From Thiobacillus denitrificans (GTDB taxonomy: Bacteria > Pseudomonadota > Gammaproteobacteria > Burkholderiales > Thiobacillaceae): a DNA stretch of 64,000 bases. Positions within the stretch are counted from its first letter, which is position 1, and every line of letters starts with the position of its first letter. Below the pieces are notes generated by a model. The model saw only the letters and a list, made by a program, of their open reading frames with translations, ran no database searches and was not told the origin of the DNA. Below are positions 1 through 9,108 of this stretch, in pieces. Made by a program: the position numbers and the translations under genes. The stretch spans positions 1 through 64,000 of the forward strand of contig DHHQ01000009.1 of the NCBI GenBank assembly GCA_002403375.1. The letters are read 5' to 3'.

Positions 1-394
1 GCCAGGCGCGCCGAGTCCGTCCGGGTGCCCGCGGCCGCCGTGGCCCGGAAGGTGCAAACCGAGACGGGACAAGGCTCCCTGCCGTTCCCTCTGCGCGAGC
101 CCTGGCGATTTCCCGGGCGAATACCGGTGGCCCGGCTACAGGATATCGGGCCCGCCAAATACAGCATATGCCTGACGCGGCCCCCGGCGCTCCCGCCCGA
201 AAAAGCCGCCTGGCGGCAGGGCGGAACCGGCCCGCCCTACAGTAAAGACCCCTGATGCAAATACAGGATTTTCGGGAGCGCGATGACGATTACCCCCCCC
301 TAGACTCAGGCCTAACCATCCCCCGACGCCCGGCTCGCCAAGGCCCTGATCGCCGTAGCGACCACCGGGAAAAAAGGGGACCAGGAGGGACATC
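1..394. other. Intergenic leader upstream of the multicopper oxidase gene
   Basis: No convincing gene is visible here; the short open frames are typical of GC-rich DNA and have no recognisable protein. The stretch presumably holds the promoter of the multicopper oxidase gene. A strong Shine-Dalgarno (aggaggg, 383-389) sits 5 nt before that gene's ATG and fixes its start. Confidence 0.5.
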
Positions 395-2254
395 ATGAGC
401 GCGCAAGAAACCGAACATGCTTCCGGCCAGGCCCCGGCCAGCACCGGCAGGCGTACCTTCCTCAAGGGCTCGGCCGCGATCGCAGCCGCCCCCGCCGTCC
501 TGACATCGCGCAAGAGCGGCGCACAAACCGCAGGGTTTCCGGCGAGCCCGCCGGTGCAGCCTTGGGCCGAGGAACTGCCGGCCCAGATCACGCCCATCCA
601 GCCGGTCGCCTCGCTCGACCCGGCGCCCACGGTGTCGGCGAACCTTGCGGCGGGTGAATGCGGGCGGGGCGATCACCAGCGGTTTGCCGAGTTGGCCAGC
701 AACCCGGTCCACTACGTGCTGAGGGCACGCGAGAATCCCGCCTGGGTGTTCAATCCGGCCTATCCGCCGCAGCCTGTCTGGGGCTGGTCGGGGACGCCGG
801 CGACGTCCACCGACAGCGGCCCGACCAAAGGCAAGGGCGGCGGCGGCAAGGGCGGGCCCAAGAAGAATCCTCCGCCGGTCGCGTCGGACGTGACCGCACC
901 GGGGCCGACCTTCTTCGCGCGCTACGGCCAGCCGGTCGTCGTGCGCATCATCAACGAACTGCCGCAGAACCACGTCGGCTTCGGCTCGCCCGAGATCAGC
1001 ACCCACCTGCACAACGCCCACACCCCGTCCGAGAGCGACGGTTTCCCCGGCGACTACTTCAGCGCATCGAAGGCGGGGCCGACCCTCACCATGCCGGGCG
1101 CGTGGCGCGACCACTTCTGGCCCAACGTCTACGCCGGCTTGGACGAGTTCGGCGGCATCGGCGATCCGCGCGAGGCCCTGGGCACCTGCTGGTACCACGA
1201 CCACACCATGGACTTCACGGCGCCCAACGTGCTGAAGGGCCTGGTCGGCTTCTACCTGCTGTTCGACGACCTCGATTCGGGCGACGAGCGCGACCCCAAC
1301 CCGGCCGCGCTGCGGTTGCCGAGCCATCCCTACGACTATCCGCTGGTGTTCGGCGACAAGCGCTTCGACGCCGACGGCATGCTGTTCTACGACCAGTTCG
1401 ACCCCGACGGCGTCCTCGGCGACCAGGTCTGCGTGAACGGCAAGATCCAGCCGGTGCTGCGGGTCGCACGCCGCAAGTACCGCCTGCGCCTGCTCAACGG
1501 CGGGCCGTCGCGCTTCTACGCGCTGTCGCTGGTCGACCCGAACTTCGTCCTGCGCCCGTTCACCTACATCGCCAACGACGGCAACCTGCTGCCGGCGCCG
1601 GTCGCGAACATGACGACGATCGACTTCGGGCCGGCCGAGCGCGCCGACATCGTGGTCGATTTCTCCGCCTATCCGATCGGCACCGAGCTCTACTTCGTCA
1701 ACCGGCGGATCCAGACCGAAACGCGCCGCTACGACGGGCTGACCGGCACCGGCACGCGGGTGCTGAAGATCGTCGTCGACCGCAATCCGCCCGAGGCGGA
1801 CCTCAGCCGGGTGCCCGCGACGCTGCGCGCGATGCGTCCCGTCAGCGCCGAGGAGATCGCGGCGGCACCGGTCCGCCGCTGGGACTTCGACCGCAGCAAC
1901 GGCCAATGGACGGTCAACGGCAAGCTGTTCGACCTGTTCAGGGCGAGCGCATCGGTCAGGCGCGGCAGCGCCGAGGTCTGGGAGTTCGTGAACAACGACG
2001 ACGGCTGGGTCCATCCCGTCCACATGCATTTCGAGGAAAGCCGCCTGCTGAGCAAGCGGGTGCAGGGCGTCGACCTGCCGGTGCCGCTCCACGAGCGCGG
2101 GCGCAAGGACGTCTATCACCTGCCGCGCGGCCCCAACACCGTGCTGCGCGTGTTCGTGCGCTTCCGCGACTTCACCGGCAAGTACGTCATGCACTGCCAC
2201 AACCTGATCCACGAAGACCACGCAATGATGGTGCGCTTCGACATCACGTCCTGA
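395..2254 (+). CDS. Tat-exported multicopper oxidase
   Basis: Three-domain cupredoxin oxidase that couples one-electron oxidation of a substrate to reduction of O2 to water in the periplasm. Seen: a Tat-type leader with GRRTFLKGSA near residues 19-28 and an AAAPA stretch. All four copper motifs are present: HLH (204-206), HDH (268-270), HPVHMH (about residue 545), and HCHNLIHEDHAM starting at His600. The last carries the type 1 Cys601 and the Met ligand, so the type 1 site and trinuclear cluster look intact. Length (619 aa) is normal for bilirubin-oxidase/CotA-like enzymes. A Gly/Lys-rich loop at about 144-162 is unusual. A SCO-type copper chaperone follows 39 nt downstream and probably supplies copper. 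The substrate cannot be read from sequence; manganese, phenols or cuprous ion are the family options. Confidence 0.93.
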   Translation: MSAQETEHASGQAPASTGRRTFLKGSAAIAAAPAVLTSRKSGAQTAGFPASPPVQPWAEELPAQITPIQPVASLDPAPTVSANLAAGECGRGDHQRFAELASNPVHYVLRARENPAWVFNPAYPPQPVWGWSGTPATSTDSGPTKGKGGGGKGGPKKNPPPVASDVTAPGPTFFARYGQPVVVRIINELPQNHVGFGSPEISTHLHNAHTPSESDGFPGDYFSASKAGPTLTMPGAWRDHFWPNVYAGLDEFGGIGDPREALGTCWYHDHTMDFTAPNVLKGLVGFYLLFDDLDSGDERDPNPAALRLPSHPYDYPLVFGDKRFDADGMLFYDQFDPDGVLGDQVCVNGKIQPVLRVARRKYRLRLLNGGPSRFYALSLVDPNFVLRPFTYIANDGNLLPAPVANMTTIDFGPAERADIVVDFSAYPIGTELYFVNRRIQTETRRYDGLTGTGTRVLKIVVDRNPPEADLSRVPATLRAMRPVSAEEIAAAPVRRWDFDRSNGQWTVNGKLFDLFRASASVRRGSAEVWEFVNNDDGWVHPVHMHFEESRLLSKRVQGVDLPVPLHERGRKDVYHLPRGPNTVLRVFVRFRDFTGKYVMHCHNLIHEDHAMMVRFDITS

Positions 2255-2293
2255 GCCGCGCGTCATCCGGACCGACCTGCAGGAGACGAGAAC

Positions 2294-2998
2294 ATGAAAA
2301 CACACGACATGGACGCCACACGGCAGGACCGCAGGGCCGTGCTGGCCGGTTTCGGCGCCGCGGCGCTCGGCCTGCTGGCCTGGCAGGGCGCAATACTGAA
2401 GCCCGGACCCGCGCAGGCGAAGGCGCCCGGGCGTGTTCCCGGCCGCATTCCCAACCCCACCGTGATCACCCACGAGGGCAAGGCGCTCAGGTTCCACGAC
2501 GACCTGGTGCGCGACAAGGTCGTCGCGATCAGCATGACCTACGCCCAGTGCACGGCGAGCTGTCCGGCGACGATGGGCAATCTGCTGCGGGTGCAGAAGC
2601 TCCTCGGCGAACGCATGGGCCGCGACGTCTTCATCTACTCGATCACGCTGTTTCCCGAGGTCGACAGTCCGCAGGTGCTGAAGGCCTACGCGGAGAAATT
2701 CGACGTCGGGCCGGGCTGGCTGTTCCTCACCGGCGCCCCCGACGACATCGAGTCGCTGCGGCGCGGGCTCGGCTTCCGGGATCCGGATCCCGTGGTCGAT
2801 GCCAACCGCACCCAGCACGCCAACATGATCCGCATCGGCAACGGCGCGCGCGACCGCTGGACCATGGCCCCCGGCCTGGTGCGCCCGGAGCAGATCCTCT
2901 CGACGATCAACCACATCGACCACTCGGTCGTGCATACCGCGTACGCCCCGTCCGCTCCGGAAACGCCGAGGCAGGGCAGGGGAGGCATTCCGACCTAG
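2294..2998 (+). CDS. SCO1/SenC-family copper chaperone
   Basis: Thioredoxin-fold copper-binding protein that normally metallates the CuA site of cytochrome oxidase. Seen: an N-terminal leader with a twin-arginine-like start (RQDRRAVLAGFGAAALGLLAW) whose hydrophobic stretch ends near residue 40. The copper motif CTASC has Cys86 and Cys90, and the matching histidine is in QHANM (His175). Length (234 aa) is typical. It sits 39 nt after the multicopper oxidase gene with its own ribosome site (aggag), so it probably delivers copper to that oxidase rather than to a respiratory oxidase; no cox genes are nearby. The copper role follows from the family; the partner is inferred from position. Confidence 0.88.
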   Translation: MKTHDMDATRQDRRAVLAGFGAAALGLLAWQGAILKPGPAQAKAPGRVPGRIPNPTVITHEGKALRFHDDLVRDKVVAISMTYAQCTASCPATMGNLLRVQKLLGERMGRDVFIYSITLFPEVDSPQVLKAYAEKFDVGPGWLFLTGAPDDIESLRRGLGFRDPDPVVDANRTQHANMIRIGNGARDRWTMAPGLVRPEQILSTINHIDHSVVHTAYAPSAPETPRQGRGGIPT

Positions 2999-3095
2999 CG
3001 ATTCCGGCTCGCCAGCCAGGCGCCACCACGATGCCGCCGCAGGATGAACTCACGACCTGCCACGGACTTGGACCCCATCTTTCAGGAGAAGCATC

Positions 3096-6000
3096 ATGGC
3101 TTTCTACGACTTCAACGTGAATCTGAACGATCTCAAGAAGATCCTCGAGCAGATCCGCATCGCCGAGGCCCACGCGGCCTTCGCCCACGGCACAGGCCCT
3201 GAGGTCGCGCTCGCTGACCTGGTGACCCATCCCCTGGCGCCCGACGGGCTGCGCACGGTCAGCGGCATCTACAACAACCTGCTGCCCGGCCAGGAGCTCA
3301 CCGGCGCCGCCGACAACACGATGCCGCGCCTGCTGCAGCCGATCTACAACCCGGCCGAGTACCAGCCCGAAGGCTTCTTCGGCCCGGGCTCCCCGGCCGG
3401 CACGACGCAGACGTCGTACGCGCAGTACGACGGCAACGTCTTCGATTCGCAGCCGCGCATCATCAGCAACCTGATCGTCGACCAGACCGCGAACAACCCC
3501 GCCGCGCTCGTCACGGCGCTGATCCTCGCCGGATCGGCCGACCCCTACGGCGATGCCGCGCGCATCGCCGAGATGCGGGCAGCGCTCGACAACGCGCCGG
3601 CGCTGGCAGCCGAGGCGCAGGCCGCGGAAGATGCGGCGCTCGCCGCCGCAGTGGCGTCCGCCGAGGCGGCCGCTGCTGCAGCGGCCACGGCGGCTGCGCT
3701 GCAGGCCACCGCCGACGCCGACGCGCTGGCCGCAGCCGACGCCCAGGCCGCCGCCGACGCGGCGAACCAGGCCGTGGCCGACGCGCTCGCCGCGCTCACC
3801 GCGCTGCAGGGGCAGGGCGACCCGGACGCGCTGGCCGCGGCGCAGCTCGCCTACGACGAGGCGGTCGCGGCGTCGGACGCGGCCGACGCGCTGGCGGCTT
3901 CGACGGCTGCGACCGCGTCGGCATCCGCCGCCGCCGCCGTGGCCGCACAGGCCGCCGCCGACGCGGCTGCGGCGCAGGCTGCTGCCGACCTCGCGGCGCT
4001 GTACGCGGCGATGACGCCGCTGACCGCCGCGCAACTCGCGCAGATCGGCGCCAGTACCGCAGCGGCCGACGCCGCAGCGGCCGAAAGCGCGGCGCTGGCC
4101 GAGCGCGACGCGATCGACCCCGTGCTCGACCCGGATGGCTATGCGGCGGCCGACGCCGTCTACCAGCAGGCGGTCCTCGACAGCGACGCCGCGGACGCTG
4201 CGCTGGCCGACGCCGACGCCGCGCTGGCGGCTGCGAATGCGGCGTTCACCACGGCCGTGATGGCCTACGCCGCCTCGCTCGCCGCGGTATCGCTGACGTC
4301 GACTGCCGCCACGGCGGCCCAGACCACGGCCGAGACCGACGCCCAGGCGGCAGCCGATGCAGCCGCCGCCGCCGTGCTGGCGCAGCAGGCCGAAGACGAC
4401 GCCTTCGCCGCGCTCAGCGCGCTCCTCGCCGAGTCCGCCGACCCCGTGCTGCTCGCCGAGGCGCAGGCAGCCTACGACCAGGCCGTCACCGACGCCGAGG
4501 CGGCGAACCAGGCCGCGGCCGATGCCGCGGCAACGGCGCAGGCCTCGGCCGACGCCGCGGCCGCCGCCCAGATCGAGGCCGACGCGGCTGCCGCCCAGGC
4601 CTCGGCCGACGCCGACGCACTGGCCGCGGCGAGCGCCGCCAGCGACGCCGCCGACGCTGCGCTGCTCGACGGCGGCCAGGCCGCGCTCGTCGCCTACATG
4701 ACCGAGCTCGGGCTGACGGTCGATGCCGCCGGCTCGGTGCAGATCGACAACCTGTCGCCCGACATCGGCCTGTCGCCCTCGTTCAACGGCTGGATGACGC
4801 TGTTCGGCCAGTTCTTCGACCACGGCCTCGACCTCATCGGCAAGGGCGGCAGCGGCACCGTGTACGTCCCGCTGCAGCCGGACGACCCGCTCTACGTCGA
4901 GGGCGGCTTCACCAACTTCATGGTGCTGACGCGCGCCACCAACCAGCCCGGGCCGGATGGCATCCTCGGCACCGACGACGACATCCACGAGCACACCAAC
5001 TCGACGACGCCCTTCGTCGACCAGAACCAGACCTACACCTCGCACGCCTCGCACCAGGTGTTCCTCCGCGAATACCACATGGTCGACGGCAAGCCGCTCG
5101 CCACCGGCCATCTGCTCGACGGCGCCAACGGCGGCATCGCCAACTGGGCCGAGGTCAAGGCGCAGGCCGCCGAGATGCTCGGCGTCCGGCTGACCGACGC
5201 CGACATCTTCAACGTGCCGCTGCTCGCCACCGACGAATACGGCGAGTTCGTGCGCGGTCCGAACGGCTTCGTCCAGGTGGTGATGCGCACGGCCGGCGGC
5301 GACGGCATCATGGGCAACGACGACGACGGCATGGCGCTGGTCGAAGGCGACCCCGCGAACCCGCTCGACCTCACGTTCGCGCTGCGCACCGGGCACGCCT
5401 TCCTCGACGACATCGCGCACAATGCCGTGCCCATCTTCAATGCCGATGGCTCGCTGGCGCAGGATGCCGACAGCGATACCGGCAACGCGGTCGCGCACGA
5501 CCCCTTCACGGGCCGCAAGCTCGAATACGACAACGAGCTGCTCGACCGCCACTTCATCACCGGCGACGGCCGCGGCAACGAGAACATCGGCCTGACCGCG
5601 GTGCACCATGTCTTCCACAGCGAGCACAACCGCCTGGTCGAGCAGAACAAGCAGACCATCCTCGCGTCGGGCGACCTCGCCTTCATCAACGAGTGGCTGC
5701 TGGTCGACGTCACCGAGGTGCCGACCGATGCGGCCTCGCTGCTGTGGGACGGCGAGCGCCTGTTCCAGGCCGCCCGCTTCGCGACCGAGATGCAGTACCA
5801 GCACCTGGTGTTCGAGGAGTTCGGCCGCAAGATCCAGCCGGCGATCGACCCCTTCATCTTCTCGCACAGCGCCGACCTCGACCCGTCGATCTTCGCCGAG
5901 TTCGCCAACGTCGTGTACCGCTTCGGCCACTCGATGCTGACCGACACGATGTCGCGCATGAATCCCGACGGCACGCTCAACGACCTCGGCCTGATCGAGG

Positions 6001-8927
6001 CCTTCCTCAACCCGGTCGAGTTCGACGCCAGCGGGATCGACGCCGACGCTGCGGCGGGCGCGATCGTTCGCGGCATGACGCGGCAGACCGGCAACGAGAT
6101 CGACGAGTTCGTCGTCGAGGCGCTGCGCAACAACCTGCTCGGCCTGCCGCTCGACCTCGCCACGATCAACATCGTGCGCGGCCGCGACACCGGCATGCCG
6201 TCGCTCAACGAGGCGCGCGCACAGTTCTTCGAGATGACCGGTGATTCACGGCTGGCGCCGTACACCAGCTGGGTCGATTTCGGCACCCACATCAACAACC
6301 CGCTGTCGATCGTCAATTTCATCGCCGCCTACGGCCTGCACGAGAGCATTACCTCGGCTACGACGGTCGAAGAAAAGCGCGCGGCGGCGACGCTGCTGGT
6401 GTTCGGCGGGGAGGGCGCGCCGGCCGACCGGCTCGACTTCCTCAACAGCACCGGGGCGTGGAGCGCGGCCAATTCCGGCCTCAACAACATCGACCTGTGG
6501 ATCGGCGGGCTGGCCGAGGAGAAGCAGGAATTCGGCGGCATGCTGGGTTCGACCTTCAACTTCGTGTTCGAGACGCAGATGGAGCTGCTGCAGGACGGCG
6601 ACCGCTTCTACTACCTCAGCCGCACCCAGGGCATGAACATGCTGACCGAGCTGGAGAACAACACCTTCACCAAGCTCGTGATGCGCAACACCGATCTCGG
6701 CGACATCGGCATGCCGCACCTGCCGGGCATCCTGTTCGACACCCCGAACCACATCCTGGAAATGGACGAGAGCCTGCAGTTCACGCCCGATCCGGAATGG
6801 GACGACCCCGTCCTCAACTCGCTCAGCCCTCTGGTCGTGCGGCGTGACCTCGACGGCGACGGCGACTGGGACTTCCTCGAGTACAAGGGCCCCGACCACG
6901 TCGTGCTGGGCGGCACCGAGGAGGATGACGTCATCATCGGCGGCATCGGCATCGACACCATCTGGGGCGACGGCGGCAACGACCGCCTCGACGGCGGCTA
7001 CGAGGCCGACAAGGTGTTCGGCGGCGACGGCGACGACATCATCACCAACCTCGGTGGCGACGACTTCCTGCACGGCGACGACGGCAACGACGTCATCCAC
7101 ATGGGCTCCGGCCTGGTGCTCGCCTTCGGCGGCCGCGGGCAGGACTTCATCATGACCGGCCCGGACGCGCAGGAGGTGTTCGGCGGCGAGGGCAACGACT
7201 TCATCATCGGCGACCAGGGCAGCGACCTGCTGATGGGCAACGAGGGCGACGACTGGATCGAGGGCGGCGGGGGCTTCGACGTCATCGCCGGCGACAACTC
7301 CGAGCTCTTCTTCAACAGTCCGATCATCGGCCACGACGTGCTGAACGGCCAGGGCAACGACACCGACTACGACGGCGAGTCCGGCGACGACATCATGTTC
7401 CAGGGCGCCGGCGTGCAGCGCAGCAACGGCATGGCCGGCTTCGACTGGGCGATCCACAAGGGCGACCCGGTGGCGGCCGATTCCGATCTCGGCATCCCGC
7501 TCTTCGTCAATCAGCAGGATCTGATCCTGCGCGACCGCTTCGACCTGGTCGAAGGGCTGTCGGGGTGGATCCACGACGACATTCTGACGGGCCGCGACGA
7601 CCTGGGCGGGATGGCGGCCCCCGGCGGGAACGCGGCGCTGTTCGACGAGAACGACACCATCCAGTCGTTCTCCAACGTGCTGCTGCAGTCGGGCGTCGAC
7701 CGCATCCAGGGCTTCGACCAGCTGGTGGCCCACCTCGGCCGCGTCGACTGGACCTGGGCGGGCGAGACCCACACCGTCGTCGTGACCGACGAGGCGGCCG
7801 TGCAGCGTGACGCGGCCGGCAACGTGACCTTTGTCGAGGACCTGGTCAATGCGCCGGCCGACATCCTGCTCGGCGGCGGCGGCAGCGACCGCCTCATGGG
7901 CAAGGCCGGCAACGACATCCTCGACGGCGACGCCTGGCTGAACGTGGTGGTCCGCGTCAACATGCCGGACGGCACGAGCTTCGAGATCGACAGCCTCAAC
8001 GAGATCCGGCACCGCATGCTGAGCGGCGAGATCAACCCCGGCTGGCTCGAGATCGTTCGCCGCATCGAATGGGCCGATCCGGCCGACGGCGTCGACACCG
8101 CGGTGTATCGCGACGTGCGGGCCAACTACGAGATCGTCCAGAACGACGACGGGTCGGTCACCGTGACCCACCTTGCGGATCTGGTGCTGGGGCCCGAGGT
8201 GGGAGGCGGGACCGTCAACGAGGGGACCGACCGGCTGTTCAATATCGAGCTCATCGAGTTCTCCGATCAGACGGTCGATCTGGCCACGCTGTTCACGCAG
8301 CCCGAGACGCCCGACCCCGATCTTGTCGTCACCGGCACGGCCGCCAACGACCTTCTCAACGGCGGCACCGGCAACGACACGATCAACGGCCTGGCCGGCA
8401 ACGACCTCATCAACGGCTTTGCCGGCAACGACACCATCGATGGCGGCGCCGGCAACGACACGATCAACGGGGGCGACGGCGACGACGTGCTGATCGGCGG
8501 TGCCGGCAACGACACCCTCGACGGCGGAAACGGCAACGACACCCTCGACGGCGGGAACGGCAACGACACCCTCGACGGCGGCGCCGGCAACGACACGCTG
8601 CTCGGCGGGGGCGGAGGCGATACCCTGATCGGCGGCGCCGGCAACGACGTGATGGACGGCGGCGCGGGCCAGGACACCTTCGTGTTCGGCCCCGGCTTCG
8701 GCAACGACACCATCTTCAACTTCGACGCCGTGCCGCAGGGCGGGCAGGACGATCTGGATGTCTCGGCTTTCGGCTTCACCGCGGCGACGTTCAACGCCTC
8801 GGTGGCGATCACGGCGGTCGCCGAGGGCACGCTGGTGACCATCAACGGCGGCGGCGATGCGGGCGGGACCATCCTGCTGGTGGGCGTCGCCGCCAACACG
8901 GTGACGGTGGCCGACTTCGTGCTGTAG
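3096..8927 (+). CDS. Animal-type heme peroxidase with RTX calcium-binding repeats (MopA-like), type I secreted
   Basis: Very large (1943 aa) secreted heme peroxidase. Order: N-terminal peroxidase segment (about 1-158); an Ala/Asp/Glu-rich block (about 160-525); the rest of the peroxidase domain with the distal-side motif GQFFDHG (His576), a conserved helix IGLTAVHHVFHSEHNRL and the proximal RFGHS (His945); RTX nonapeptides GGxGxDxxx at about 1271-1402 and again at 1744-1866; and a C-terminus VTVADFVL typical of type I secretion signals. There is no N-terminal signal peptide, and the ABC/HlyD/TolC exporter follows directly. Bacterial proteins of this architecture (MopA in Aurantimonas, Roseobacter and Pseudomonas) oxidise Mn(II) with superoxide or peroxide. 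That function is a family-based inference here, strengthened by the adjacent multicopper oxidase. Ribosome site aggag lies 8 nt before the ATG. Confidence 0.92.
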   Translation: MAFYDFNVNLNDLKKILEQIRIAEAHAAFAHGTGPEVALADLVTHPLAPDGLRTVSGIYNNLLPGQELTGAADNTMPRLLQPIYNPAEYQPEGFFGPGSPAGTTQTSYAQYDGNVFDSQPRIISNLIVDQTANNPAALVTALILAGSADPYGDAARIAEMRAALDNAPALAAEAQAAEDAALAAAVASAEAAAAAAATAAALQATADADALAAADAQAAADAANQAVADALAALTALQGQGDPDALAAAQLAYDEAVAASDAADALAASTAATASASAAAAVAAQAAADAAAAQAAADLAALYAAMTPLTAAQLAQIGASTAAADAAAAESAALAERDAIDPVLDPDGYAAADAVYQQAVLDSDAADAALADADAALAAANAAFTTAVMAYAASLAAVSLTSTAATAAQTTAETDAQAAADAAAAAVLAQQAEDDAFAALSALLAESADPVLLAEAQAAYDQAVTDAEAANQAAADAAATAQASADAAAAAQIEADAAAAQASADADALAAASAASDAADAALLDGGQAALVAYMTELGLTVDAAGSVQIDNLSPDIGLSPSFNGWMTLFGQFFDHGLDLIGKGGSGTVYVPLQPDDPLYVEGGFTNFMVLTRATNQPGPDGILGTDDDIHEHTNSTTPFVDQNQTYTSHASHQVFLREYHMVDGKPLATGHLLDGANGGIANWAEVKAQAAEMLGVRLTDADIFNVPLLATDEYGEFVRGPNGFVQVVMRTAGGDGIMGNDDDGMALVEGDPANPLDLTFALRTGHAFLDDIAHNAVPIFNADGSLAQDADSDTGNAVAHDPFTGRKLEYDNELLDRHFITGDGRGNENIGLTAVHHVFHSEHNRLVEQNKQTILASGDLAFINEWLLVDVTEVPTDAASLLWDGERLFQAARFATEMQYQHLVFEEFGRKIQPAIDPFIFSHSADLDPSIFAEFANVVYRFGHSMLTDTMSRMNPDGTLNDLGLIEAFLNPVEFDASGIDADAAAGAIVRGMTRQTGNEIDEFVVEALRNNLLGLPLDLATINIVRGRDTGMPSLNEARAQFFEMTGDSRLAPYTSWVDFGTHINNPLSIVNFIAAYGLHESITSATTVEEKRAAATLLVFGGEGAPADRLDFLNSTGAWSAANSGLNNIDLWIGGLAEEKQEFGGMLGSTFNFVFETQMELLQDGDRFYYLSRTQGMNMLTELENNTFTKLVMRNTDLGDIGMPHLPGILFDTPNHILEMDESLQFTPDPEWDDPVLNSLSPLVVRRDLDGDGDWDFLEYKGPDHVVLGGTEEDDVIIGGIGIDTIWGDGGNDRLDGGYEADKVFGGDGDDIITNLGGDDFLHGDDGNDVIHMGSGLVLAFGGRGQDFIMTGPDAQEVFGGEGNDFIIGDQGSDLLMGNEGDDWIEGGGGFDVIAGDNSELFFNSPIIGHDVLNGQGNDTDYDGESGDDIMFQGAGVQRSNGMAGFDWAIHKGDPVAADSDLGIPLFVNQQDLILRDRFDLVEGLSGWIHDDILTGRDDLGGMAAPGGNAALFDENDTIQSFSNVLLQSGVDRIQGFDQLVAHLGRVDWTWAGETHTVVVTDEAAVQRDAAGNVTFVEDLVNAPADILLGGGGSDRLMGKAGNDILDGDAWLNVVVRVNMPDGTSFEIDSLNEIRHRMLSGEINPGWLEIVRRIEWADPADGVDTAVYRDVRANYEIVQNDDGSVTVTHLADLVLGPEVGGGTVNEGTDRLFNIELIEFSDQTVDLATLFTQPETPDPDLVVTGTAANDLLNGGTGNDTINGLAGNDLINGFAGNDTIDGGAGNDTINGGDGDDVLIGGAGNDTLDGGNGNDTLDGGNGNDTLDGGAGNDTLLGGGGGDTLIGGAGNDVMDGGAGQDTFVFGPGFGNDTIFNFDAVPQGGQDDLDVSAFGFTAATFNASVAITAVAEGTLVTINGGGDAGGTILLVGVAANTVTVADFVL
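3573..4670 (+). repeat. Low-complexity Ala-rich coding block inside the peroxidase gene
   Basis: About 365 codons built from irregular repeats of AAADAAAAQA-like units, with Asp/Glu/Gln at regular spacing and no prolines for long runs. The period suggests alpha-helix or coiled coil. It lies between the segment ending LIVDQTANNPAALV and the distal heme segment SFNGWMTLFGQFFDHG, so it splits the peroxidase fold in the primary sequence. The reading frame stays open throughout, which argues against a pseudogene. Confidence 0.85.
6906..7302 (+). repeat. First RTX nonapeptide repeat array (coding)
   Basis: Tandem GGxGxDxxx units such as GGDGDDIIT, GGEGNDFII and GNEGDDWIE, which form calcium-binding beta-rolls in type I secreted proteins. 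They follow the peroxidase domain directly. Confidence 0.85.
8325..8690 (+). repeat. Second RTX nonapeptide repeat array (coding)
   Basis: Regular GGxGNDTLD-type units, near-identical at the DNA level (ggcaacgacaccctcgac repeated). It lies close to the C-terminus, as usual for RTX exoproteins, where extracellular calcium drives folding after export. Confidence 0.9.
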
Positions 8928-8949
8928 CGGGCGACAGCTGCCGCGTGAT

Positions 8950-8977
8950 GCGGTGCATGGCGCAACCCATGCACCGC
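8950..8977. terminator. Stem-loop between the peroxidase gene and its exporter genes
   Basis: Perfect 11-bp inverted repeat (gcggtgcatgg / ccatgcaccgc) with a 6-nt loop, 22 nt after the peroxidase stop. There is no T-run on either side, so it is not a classical terminator. It may be a 3' stabiliser or partial attenuator that lets the abundant substrate be expressed above the exporter. Confidence 0.4.
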
Positions 8978-9108
8978 GGTCCGATGAGGCGAGGCAGGAC
9001 ATGCTGGACAGGGAGCGTTTTCGGCAGGGCGGCGTGACGCCGGGCAGGCGTCATCGGCGCGCGATCCGGCGAAACGCATCGCAAGGCTGATTTCAGGGGG
9101 CACGCGCC

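Noticed and set aside
8340..8670. Regular short repeats that could be taken for a CRISPR array
   Set aside because: They are the codons of RTX nonapeptides in an open frame, have no unique spacers and no cas genes nearby.
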